Source of the DNA: Microcoleus sp. FACHB-831 | GTDB taxonomy: Bacteria > Cyanobacteriota > Cyanobacteriia > Cyanobacteriales > FACHB-T130 | Length of the DNA: 64,000 bases | Direction: 5' to 3' | Assembly (NCBI RefSeq): GCF_014695585.1 | Contig: NZ_JACJON010000058.1 | Coordinates: forward strand, 102,176 to 166,175 | Shown: positions 1 through 8,251 of the stretch, piece by piece | Layout of the letters: every line of letters starts with the position of its first letter | Numbering within the stretch: the first letter of the stretch is position 1 | Translations under genes and position numbers: made by a program | Notes under the pieces: model-generated | Database searches by the model: none | What the model saw: the letters and a program-made list of their open reading frames with translations, nothing else | What the model was told of the DNA's origin: nothing

Positions 1-73
1 GACGCGGTTTGCCATAACCCGGCTCATCTTCTCGTCCAAACCAAAAATCTAAAATCTCATTGACTTGTGACAT
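1..73 (-). CDS. DUF924 family protein, N-terminal part (runs off left edge)
   Basis: Reading leftwards from an ATG at 73, the first 24 residues are open and contain EILDFWFG, the opening motif typical of DUF924 proteins (a small helical family of unknown function). An AGGA ribosome-binding site lies a few bases upstream (about 80-84). The rest of the gene lies outside the window. The call rests on a short stretch, so it is moderate. Confidence 0.6.
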   Translation of the reverse strand, partial: MSQVNEILDFWFGREDEPGYGKPR

Positions 74-330
74 CAGTTTTTCCTGGGTGCTGCTGAGGAT
101 AGATGTTATAAAATATACGTTCTATAGCTCGACAGGGCAGGGAAGGAGGAAGTACAGTTTCAGCTTAATAGTATTCATAAAGGATAGAGAGCTTTGAGCA
201 AAGTTCTCGGTGGAAGAGTATTTATTTATCTCAGTGAAAATTAAATCTGGAAATTTGGGCATCCTAAGTAGGTAGGACGATATAGCTAAATTTGAGTTTA
301 AATTCACAGCGACCAATCCACTTTTAATAT
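74..330. other. Divergent intergenic region
   Basis: Promoter space between the leftward DUF924 gene and the rightward kinase. An open frame at 122-316 on the minus strand has no family resemblance and no clear ribosome-binding site. I see no defined promoter or terminator. Confidence 0.4.
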
Positions 331-3300
331 ATGAATCACATAGATAACCAAGAGCTACTGCAAAAATTTATCCAGCGATCGCCTGCTGCGATCGCCATGT
401 TCGACCACGAAATGCGTTACCTGCTTTGTAGCGATCGCTGGCGGACAGATTTTAGACTAAGCGGGGATATCAGCCAGCGATCGCTCTATGAGACGTTCAG
501 GGAAGTTCCTGAAAGTTGGAACGACCAACTCTTAACCATCGAAAAGGGTGATGAAGAATTTATCAGGCGTTTGGATGGGACTGGGGACTGGGTAAAGTGG
601 GAAGCCCAACCGTGGACTACAAGTGCAGATGAAATCGGCGGTATCATTATATTTACAGAAATCCTCAGCTCGCGCAAATGGGCAAAATCGGCGCTCAGAC
701 AGAGAGAGCAAAACTTCCAGTTGCTAGTCGAAGGCGTAAAAGACTATGCAATTATTAAGCTGGATACCAATGGACACGTTGTCAGCTGGAACGCCGGAGC
801 CGAAAGGATTAAAGGGTATCAGTTAGAAGAAATTGTAGGACAGCATTTTTCCTACTTTTACCCGCCTGAAGAGATTGAGCTGGGAAAGCCGGAGCAAAAT
901 TTAGAACTAGCAGCAAAACTTGGTCGGTGCGAAAACGAAGGCTGGCGGGTGCGTAAGGATGGTACGCGGTTTTGGGCAAACGTAGTGATTACAGCTTTGC
1001 ACGACAGGGAGGGAAATCTGCGCGGCTTCTCGAAAGTGACGCAGGACATCACCGAGCGCAAACAACAAGAAGAATCCCTACGGTTGCTGGAGAGAGCGAT
1101 CGCATCTAGTAGCAATGGCATCGCGATCAGCGACACCATCCAGCCAGACAACCCGATTATTTATGTCAATCCCCGTTTTGAGCAGATGACTGGATATGCT
1201 GCGGCTGAAGTTATTGGTATCAATTGCCGCTTCTTGCAGGGAACAGACACAAATCAACTAGCGAGCGCTCAACTTAGAATGGCAATTGCTGAGGGCAGAG
1301 AGTGTAGTGCAGTCTTGCGGAATTATCGCAAAGATGGCACCCTTTTCTGGAACGAACTCCGGATTTCCCCGGTACGCAATCCCCAAGGCAAACTGACAAA
1401 CTTTATTGGTATCCAAACAGACATCACCTACCGGGTGGAAGCTGAAGCAGCCTTACGGCAACTCTTGCAACGGGAATTGCTTTTAGGAGCAATGCAAGAG
1501 CGAATTCGCCAATCTTTGAAACTAGAAGATGTCCTCAACACCACTGTAGCGGAAGTTCGACAAGCTCTCCATGCCGACCGAGCAGCTATTTACCGCTTTG
1601 AGCCAGATGGGAGTGGTACTGTAGTTGTGGAATCGCTGGGTATCGGGGTTTCATCAACATTAGGCATCAATATTCAGGAAAATTACCAGTTATGCGATCG
1701 CACCAGCTTATCCAATTTTAGTGATCCTCTTGCCACCCCGTACCTCACAGGTGAGATTCAAGCTATTGAAGATATTTACATAGCGGGTTTAGAGCAGGCT
1801 CATGTTCAATTGCTAGAGCGGTTTCAGGTCAGAGCCAATCTGGTAGTGCCGATTTTCCAAGAAAGCGTTGCCACATTGAGCAGGGATTCTCGTTGGCATC
1901 AGGGAAGGTGGGAAAATGGTTCTACTTCCAACCTTGCAACTGTTAAACCTTCAAACTCCAAATTATGGGGACTGCTAATTGTCCATCACTGTCATGGAAC
2001 CAGACAATGGCAAAACTGGGAAGTACAATTTCTCAAGCAGCTTTCCGTACAACTAGCGATCGCTATTCAGCAAGCTAACCTTTTCGAGCAGCTGCAAGCT
2101 GAACTCGCCCGTACTCAATCCGCAGAAACAGCATTGCGCGTTAGCGAGGAGCGACTACAAGCAATTTTAGATAACTCCACCGCCATGATCTACGTCAAGG
2201 ATAGGGAAGGACGATTTATTTTGGTCAACCGTCTATTCCAAACCCTATTCCATCTCGACCGAGAGCAGATAGTTGGCAAAACCAACCACGAAATTTTTCC
2301 CAAAGAAGTAGCTGACGCTTTTCATACCACCGACCAGCAAGTAATCGCATCTGGAACTCCGATAGAGTTGGAAGAAGTCGCACCTGTCGAAGGTGTTTTA
2401 CACAGCTACCTTTCAGTCAAGTTTCCCCTACAGGATGCTACTGGTGTCCCTTATGCAGTCTGCGGTATCTCCACCGACATCACCGAACGCCAGCAAGCTC
2501 AAGAAAGCTTGCGACGCACTAATTCGCTTTTGAAGGCGCAGCAAGAAGCAGCACTCGATGGCATTTTGGTGATAGACGAGAACAGAAAAGTCGCCTCGTA
2601 CAATCGTCGCTTCAAAGAATTGTGGCAAATCCCCGACGAAGTGATGAAGTCTGGGGACGACAGACAACTGCTAGGCTATGTACTCTCAACCCTGGTGCAG
2701 CCACAAGAGTTTATTGCCAAAGTCGAGTATTTATATGCTCATCCAACTGAATCTAGCCGCGATGAAATTTCCTTAAATGATGAGCGCATTTTTGACCGTT
2801 ACTCATCCGCGGTGCTTTCCCCAGAAGGAGATGATTATGGCAGAATTTGGTACTTCCGAGATATCACAAGACGCAAACAAGCTGAAGAGGATTTGCACAA
2901 GTCTAACCAGCAAATCAACAAGATATTAGAAAGCATCAACGATGCTTTTCTTTCCTTAGATCGGGAGTGGCGGTTCACCTACATAAATTCACGAGCCGAG
3001 CAGCTTTTGTTGAGAACCAAGGATGAGTTAATTGGCAAAAATATATGGGATGAATTTCCAGAGGCTGTTAACTCCAACTTCTACTCGCAGTATCACAAAG
3101 CTGCTACCGAACAAGTCACGGTTGAGTTTGAGGAATTTTATTCACCATTAAACACCTGGTATCAGGTGCGAACTTATCCCTATGCCGATGGTTTATCAGT
3201 TTATTTCCACGATATCAACGAGCGCAAACAAGCCGAGACAGTACAGATACAGTTAAACGCATCTATACAAGAAAGGGAAGAAAGATTCCGAACCCTAGTT

Positions 3301-5940
3301 GCTAATATTCCTGGTGCTGTTTACCGTTGCGCCTGTGATGCTAACTGGACAATGGAGTTTATCAGTGATGCGATCGCAGGAATTTCTGACTACCCGGCTA
3401 GTGACTTTATTAACAATCAAGTACGCACCTTTGCCAGCATTATCTATCCCGAAGACGTGGCGATGGTGGAGAAAACTATTTTAGAAGGGGTGTCAGCAAA
3501 ACAGCCTTACATTATCGAGTATCGGGTTATTCGAGCTGATGAAACTGTCAGATGGGTTTATGAAAAAGGTCAGGGTATCCTTAATAAGGAAGGAGAATTA
3601 ATTCGCCTTGATGGGGCGATTTTTGATATCACTGAGCGCAAAGCTGCTGAGGCAGAATTACGCGATTTAGGATCTGCCCTGGAAAATGCCGTTGAAGGGA
3701 TCTCGCGCCTAGACACCCAAGGGCGCTACCTGGCTGTCAACCGAGCCTACGCCAGCGCTGCTGGATACCAACCAGAAGAAATGATTGGTATGGAATGGCC
3801 CTTAACTGTACATCCTGAAGATGTAGAAAAGATGATAGCTGCCTATGAACAAATGCTCAAAGATGGCAAGGTAGAAGCTGAAGCCAGGGGTGTGCGTAAA
3901 GACGGCTCTATTTTTTATAAGCAATTAGTGATGATCTGTGCTTACGATTCGCAACGGCGTTTTATCGGACATCACTGCTTTATGAAGGACATCACTGAAC
4001 GCAAAGCCGCTGAGGAAGCCTTGCGCCAAAGCGAAGTGTTACGCGAAAGCGAGGCGAAAACTCGCGCCCTTCTAGACGCTATTCCAGATGCGATGTATCG
4101 CATGAACAAAGAGGGCATTTTTCTAGATTTCAAAGCCGCTAAGAACGATCCTATGGAGATGAGTGCTGATGCTGTTGTTGGCAAAAATATTTATGATGTT
4201 TTGCCCATGAGTGTAGCTCAAGCTGCTTTACACTATAGCGCGATCGCTCTTTCCACCAACAAAGCACAAGTGTTTGAATATCAAATGCCCAAAGGCAAAA
4301 AGATTGAGACTTATGAGGCTAGAGTTGTAGTCAATGGACCGGATGAAGTGCTGGCAATTGTGCGCGATATTACTGAGCGCAAGGAGGTAGAGCGATTGAA
4401 AAACGAATTTGTCTCAATTGTTAGCCATGAATTGAGAACGCCGCTGACTTCAGTTCGCGGTTCTTTGAGTTTAATTAGTGGCGGCGTGGCGGGTGAAATT
4501 CCCCCACAGGCAAAAGCCTTGGTAGACATTGCTTATAAAAATAGCGAACGTCTGATCCTGCTGATTAATGACATTTTGGATATCGAAAAGATTGAATCCG
4601 GTAAAATGGATTTCCATCTCACGCCGCTGGATCTGATGCCATTAGTGCAGCAGGCAATAGACGTGAATCGTGGCTATAGCGAACAGTTTGGCGTGCAGTT
4701 GGTGTTGGAGCCGCAACTAACGGATGCTATGGTGAATGTAGATCGCGATCGCTTGATGCAGGTGATCACTAACCTGCTCTCCAACGCCGCCAAATTCTCT
4801 CCCCGCAATGGCCAAGTCAAAGTCTGTGTCTCCCGCTTAAACCCAGAAGATAGAAGTCCAGACTTATTGGCAACTGATAATATTTATCCTACCTATTGCC
4901 TCCTGCCTTCTTCCTCCTTCATTCGCGTTGCCATCACCGACCAAGGTACGGGCATCCCCGAAGAATTTCGTTCCCGGATCTTTAAGAAGTTTGCCCAAGC
5001 TGATTCCTCAGATACCCGTCAAAAGGGCGGAACTGGCTTGGGTTTGAGCATTTGCAAAGCGATTGTCGAAAAACTCGGCGGACAAATTGGCTTTACCACC
5101 ACTACCAATGTCGGCAGCACCTTCTATTTTGACTTACCAGAATGGCAGGATGCACTTGTGCCAATTGTATCCAGCTCAAACTCATCTGACAGCCTCCGCA
5201 TCTTAGTGTGTGAAGACGACCCTGATATTGCCCAATTGCTCTGGCTAATGCTAAAGCAAGAGGGTTTGAGCGCAGATATCGCTTATAGTGCAGCACAAGC
5301 CAAGCAGCTACTGGGCCAAAACCGCTATGCAGCAATGACAGTGGATCTGGCATTACCCGGTCAAGACGGTATTTCATTGATCCGCGAGTTGCGGGAGGCG
5401 CAAAACACCCACAGCCTGCCAATTGTTGTGGTTTCTGCCAAGGCGCAGCAAGGGCGGCAGGAATTCAACGGCGGCTTGGCGGTGATAGACTGGCTGGATA
5501 AACCAATCGATCAACAGCGATTGATGGCAGCAGTCCGGCAAGCAGTGCGACAACAAACTGGCACCCAGCTACAAATTTTGTATGTAGAGGACGATCCGGA
5601 TTTAACCCAAGTCGTCTCAAAAATTTTGCAGACCCTAGCCGAAATTGACTCAGCTAAGAATCTTCAGGAGGCAAAATACAAGCTACGGACAAATACTTAC
5701 GACCTGGTTATTCTAGACCTAAGTTTACCTGATGGTTCTGGTCTGGAGTTGCTACCTTACCTAAACAATCAGGCTCGCGTCCCGATTCCAGCAGTGGTTT
5801 TCTCTGCCAATACAGTTGGTATTGAAGCCGCGAATCATGTGGCTGCGGCACTCGTAAAATCCCGCACCTCAAATCAGCAACTGCTGGATACCATCAAATC
5901 CTTAATTGGGCGCAGTGACTCGATAAATACCCTTAAATAA
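331..5940 (+). CDS. LOV/multi-PAS/GAF hybrid histidine kinase with two receiver domains
   Basis: A soluble 1869-aa sensor kinase without membrane segments. Order: PAS (about 5-115), PAS (125-245), a LOV-type PAS (250-370), GAF (385-585), six or so further PAS/PAC units (610-1350), HisKA with phospho-acceptor His1366 in SHELRTPL, HATPase (1475-1610, with GTGLGLSI), then two receivers (1625-1740 and 1745-1860). The LOV unit has the flavin motif GINCRFLQ with Cys299, plus the downstream NYRKDG, FWNEL and GIQTD residues that contact flavin, so blue-light sensing is expected. The GAF resembles cyanobacteriochrome GAFs but has Ala490-His491 where the bilin-binding Cys-His would be. It lies just upstream of a lone receiver and a diguanylate cyclase on the same strand, the likely outputs. 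No Shine-Dalgarno is visible at the ATG. Confidence 0.9.
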   Translation: MNHIDNQELLQKFIQRSPAAIAMFDHEMRYLLCSDRWRTDFRLSGDISQRSLYETFREVPESWNDQLLTIEKGDEEFIRRLDGTGDWVKWEAQPWTTSADEIGGIIIFTEILSSRKWAKSALRQREQNFQLLVEGVKDYAIIKLDTNGHVVSWNAGAERIKGYQLEEIVGQHFSYFYPPEEIELGKPEQNLELAAKLGRCENEGWRVRKDGTRFWANVVITALHDREGNLRGFSKVTQDITERKQQEESLRLLERAIASSSNGIAISDTIQPDNPIIYVNPRFEQMTGYAAAEVIGINCRFLQGTDTNQLASAQLRMAIAEGRECSAVLRNYRKDGTLFWNELRISPVRNPQGKLTNFIGIQTDITYRVEAEAALRQLLQRELLLGAMQERIRQSLKLEDVLNTTVAEVRQALHADRAAIYRFEPDGSGTVVVESLGIGVSSTLGINIQENYQLCDRTSLSNFSDPLATPYLTGEIQAIEDIYIAGLEQAHVQLLERFQVRANLVVPIFQESVATLSRDSRWHQGRWENGSTSNLATVKPSNSKLWGLLIVHHCHGTRQWQNWEVQFLKQLSVQLAIAIQQANLFEQLQAELARTQSAETALRVSEERLQAILDNSTAMIYVKDREGRFILVNRLFQTLFHLDREQIVGKTNHEIFPKEVADAFHTTDQQVIASGTPIELEEVAPVEGVLHSYLSVKFPLQDATGVPYAVCGISTDITERQQAQESLRRTNSLLKAQQEAALDGILVIDENRKVASYNRRFKELWQIPDEVMKSGDDRQLLGYVLSTLVQPQEFIAKVEYLYAHPTESSRDEISLNDERIFDRYSSAVLSPEGDDYGRIWYFRDITRRKQAEEDLHKSNQQINKILESINDAFLSLDREWRFTYINSRAEQLLLRTKDELIGKNIWDEFPEAVNSNFYSQYHKAATEQVTVEFEEFYSPLNTWYQVRTYPYADGLSVYFHDINERKQAETVQIQLNASIQEREERFRTLVANIPGAVYRCACDANWTMEFISDAIAGISDYPASDFINNQVRTFASIIYPEDVAMVEKTILEGVSAKQPYIIEYRVIRADETVRWVYEKGQGILNKEGELIRLDGAIFDITERKAAEAELRDLGSALENAVEGISRLDTQGRYLAVNRAYASAAGYQPEEMIGMEWPLTVHPEDVEKMIAAYEQMLKDGKVEAEARGVRKDGSIFYKQLVMICAYDSQRRFIGHHCFMKDITERKAAEEALRQSEVLRESEAKTRALLDAIPDAMYRMNKEGIFLDFKAAKNDPMEMSADAVVGKNIYDVLPMSVAQAALHYSAIALSTNKAQVFEYQMPKGKKIETYEARVVVNGPDEVLAIVRDITERKEVERLKNEFVSIVSHELRTPLTSVRGSLSLISGGVAGEIPPQAKALVDIAYKNSERLILLINDILDIEKIESGKMDFHLTPLDLMPLVQQAIDVNRGYSEQFGVQLVLEPQLTDAMVNVDRDRLMQVITNLLSNAAKFSPRNGQVKVCVSRLNPEDRSPDLLATDNIYPTYCLLPSSSFIRVAITDQGTGIPEEFRSRIFKKFAQADSSDTRQKGGTGLGLSICKAIVEKLGGQIGFTTTTNVGSTFYFDLPEWQDALVPIVSSSNSSDSLRILVCEDDPDIAQLLWLMLKQEGLSADIAYSAAQAKQLLGQNRYAAMTVDLALPGQDGISLIRELREAQNTHSLPIVVVSAKAQQGRQEFNGGLAVIDWLDKPIDQQRLMAAVRQAVRQQTGTQLQILYVEDDPDLTQVVSKILQTLAEIDSAKNLQEAKYKLRTNTYDLVILDLSLPDGSGLELLPYLNNQARVPIPAVVFSANTVGIEAANHVAAALVKSRTSNQQLLDTIKSLIGRSDSINTLK

Positions 5941-6068
5941 CCGTAGCCAGTTACGCTGACAAAATGCCAGATTAGAAATGCAAATTAAAAATGGCTAAGA
6001 AACTCTTAAATTTTTAATTTGTTTTCTTCAGCACACTCTTTTTTGGAAGTACAACTTAGAGAAACGCT

Positions 6069-6461
6069 TTGTCTACCCCACCTCTAAACCGGATTTTGTT
6101 TGTGGAAGATGACCCAGATATCCAAACTGTTGCCAGCTTGGGTTTGCAGGCTGTCGGCGGTTTTACTGTGCAAATATGTAGTTCTGGCAGTGAAGCAATT
6201 CAAGCCGCGCCAACTTTTGCCCCAGATTTGATTCTGCTTGATGTGATGATGCCGGGTATGGACGGTATTAGTACGCTAAAGGCTCTACGCGAACTAAGAG
6301 AAACTTTAACTACTCCTGTGATTTTTTTGACTGCCAAAGTCCAAACTCACGAAGTAGCTTCCTATAAACAACTCGGCGTTTTGGATGTAATTGCAAAGCC
6401 GTTTGACCCGATGACTCTTTCTGCAACTCTTAATCGCTTGTGGTCTCAGTACCATGTTTAA
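6069..6461 (+). CDS. Single-domain response regulator (receiver)
   Basis: A 130-aa CheY-like receiver with the acidic pair EDD near residue 13, the phospho-acceptor Asp in ILLDVMMPG, the conserved Thr in FLTAK and Lys in IAKPF. There is no output domain. The start is TTG at 6069, which gives the complete first beta strand (RILFVEDD). The gene overlaps the next one by 8 bp and follows the LOV kinase by 128 bp, so the three probably form one signalling operon in which this protein relays phosphate. The partner is inferred from position. Confidence 0.88.
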   Translation: MSTPPLNRILFVEDDPDIQTVASLGLQAVGGFTVQICSSGSEAIQAAPTFAPDLILLDVMMPGMDGISTLKALRELRETLTTPVIFLTAKVQTHEVASYKQLGVLDVIAKPFDPMTLSATLNRLWSQYHV

Positions 6462-8226
6462 TTCTGTGAAAAATCCACAAGAACAACTAAACGCCTTACG
6501 TATTGCTTACACGCAGCAACTACCAAGTCGAGTTGAGCAGATTGAAGCTATGTGGAATCAGCTGCTTGCAAGTTTGGAAAAGAGTATCGCAGTGGAGGAG
6601 GGGGAGAGTGGGAGAGTGGGAAAAGATAATACTAAATTCCTCTTCTCACCTCATCACCCCATCACCGCCTCACCGCCTCTGCCCCTCTCCGAAGCTTCCT
6701 CACTTTTGGTAACGCTGCACAACTTAACACACCGTCTGGCTGGATCGGGCGCTACATTTGGCTTTCTAACGTTAGGCAATGCCGCCCGAACATTGGAACT
6801 TGTTTTCAAAGCGATGCTGGAATGTGGGGATTTGCCAACTTCGGAACAGCAAGCACAAATTTTGGTGCTGCTAGGGGTATTGAAACACGCGGCGAGTGAA
6901 ATTTGTTTACTGTCCACTCAAGAATTGTCGGTAAACCTGCCGCTGACACTTCCTCCCCTACCGGAGTCAGACAATCGGCTGATTTTTCTGGTTGAAGACG
7001 ATCCGCTTTTGTCACAGGATTTAGTGTTGCAAATTGGTTGTTTTGGTTATGATGTTCGCGCCTTTAACGAGTTTGTTGAACTTCAGGACGCGATCGCTCA
7101 AACACCTCCAGCAGCAGTCATCATGGATGTGGTGTTCCCTGAAGACAATTTGGCAGGCCCGAAAACTATCACCCAAATCCAGAAAGGGCGCGAACAACCT
7201 TTGCCAGTTGTATTTATCTCTTGCAGAAACGATCTGACGGCGCGTTTGCAGGCGGTGAGGGCAGGTGGGAAGGCATATTTCCCTAAGCCAATTAATATCG
7301 GCGAGTTGATTGATGCTTTGGATTCGCTGACGGCACCGCAAACCCCAGAACCGTATCGAATTTTAATTGTTGACGATGATGCGTCTTTGGCTACTTTCTA
7401 TAGCTTAACTTTAGAGCAGGCGGGGATGATGACGGTAGCGATCGCTGATCCTTTGCAGGTGATGCAGCCTTTGATTGAGTTTAGACCGGATTTGATTTTG
7501 ATGGATATGTATATGCCGGGTTGCGATGGCTTGGAATTGGCATCGGTGATCCGTCAGCAACCTGCTTATATGGGGATTCCGATTGTGTTTCTCTCGGTAG
7601 AGACTGATTTTAATAAGCAGCTGACGGCGATTCAGCTAGGCGGGGACGATTTTTTGACTAAGCCGATTTTGCCACACCATCTGGTGGCGTCGGTGATGCC
7701 GCGAGTGCAGCGATCGCGTCTTTTACGTTCTGTGATGGTGCGCGATAGTTTGACGGGGCTACTTAATCATACGACTATCAAAGAGCAATTAAGTATTGAA
7801 GTGCAACGGGCTAGCCGGGAAAATACCACAGTCGCCTTTGCCATGATTGATATTGATGATTTTAAGTCAGTTAATGATACCTATGGGCATTTGACAGGCG
7901 ATCGCGTTTTGAAAAGTCTCTCCCGTCTATTGCAGCAGCGTTTGCGTAAAACTGACATTACTGGTCGTTACGGCGGTGAAGAATTTGCTATCATCTTGCC
8001 GCATACAGATGGTCTAACAGCAGTCAAGGTGCTCAATCGCATCCGGGAAGGCTTTGCCAAAGTTCGGCAACAGTCTGAAGGTGCTGAATTTTCCGTCACT
8101 TTTAGCTGTGGTGTTGCTGTTTTTCCCAGCGTGGTTGATGCGACGCAACTCAATGAAGCCGCAGACAAAGCACTCTACGAAGCCAAACGACACGGACGAA
8201 ATAAAGTTGTTATTGCTAATTCCTAA
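6454..8226 (+). CDS. Hpt-REC-REC-GGDEF diguanylate cyclase
   Basis: A 590-aa protein. An N-terminal Hpt-like helical region (about 1-145) has the candidate phospho-His in LTHRLAGSG. Two receivers follow (about 170-285 and 295-410, Asp in IMDVVFPE and ILMDMYMPG), then a GGDEF domain (425-590). The GGEEF active site is intact, and RKTD five residues before it is a canonical inhibitory I-site, so c-di-GMP synthesis with product feedback is expected. The Hpt region is interrupted in frame by a proline/serine-rich low-complexity stretch (about residues 46-82). The ATG overlaps the preceding receiver gene, implying translational coupling. The end lies in a hairpin shared with the convergent phosphodiesterase. 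Confidence 0.9.
   Translation: MFNSVKNPQEQLNALRIAYTQQLPSRVEQIEAMWNQLLASLEKSIAVEEGESGRVGKDNTKFLFSPHHPITASPPLPLSEASSLLVTLHNLTHRLAGSGATFGFLTLGNAARTLELVFKAMLECGDLPTSEQQAQILVLLGVLKHAASEICLLSTQELSVNLPLTLPPLPESDNRLIFLVEDDPLLSQDLVLQIGCFGYDVRAFNEFVELQDAIAQTPPAAVIMDVVFPEDNLAGPKTITQIQKGREQPLPVVFISCRNDLTARLQAVRAGGKAYFPKPINIGELIDALDSLTAPQTPEPYRILIVDDDASLATFYSLTLEQAGMMTVAIADPLQVMQPLIEFRPDLILMDMYMPGCDGLELASVIRQQPAYMGIPIVFLSVETDFNKQLTAIQLGGDDFLTKPILPHHLVASVMPRVQRSRLLRSVMVRDSLTGLLNHTTIKEQLSIEVQRASRENTTVAFAMIDIDDFKSVNDTYGHLTGDRVLKSLSRLLQQRLRKTDITGRYGGEEFAIILPHTDGLTAVKVLNRIREGFAKVRQQSEGAEFSVTFSCGVAVFPSVVDATQLNEAADKALYEAKRHGRNKVVIANS
6593..6702 (+). repeat. Low-complexity repeat inserted in frame in the Hpt region
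   Basis: A purine-rich block (gagggggagagtggga type) is followed about 50 bp on by a pyrimidine-rich block of short CACC/CCTC iterations. Such repeats normally lie between cyanobacterial genes, but here the reading frame stays open through it. The encoded residues have no counterpart in ordinary Hpt domains. Confidence 0.55.
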
Positions 8227-8247
8227 TAGCTAATTGCTATTAGGAAT
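8219..8247. terminator. Bidirectional hairpin between convergent c-di-GMP genes
   Basis: A perfect 12-bp stem (ATTCCTAATAGC, loop taatt, GCTATTAGGAAT). It overlaps the stop codon of the diguanylate cyclase and lies 5 bp from the stop of the convergent phosphodiesterase, so it probably ends both transcripts. Confidence 0.7.
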
Positions 8248-8251
8248 CTCC

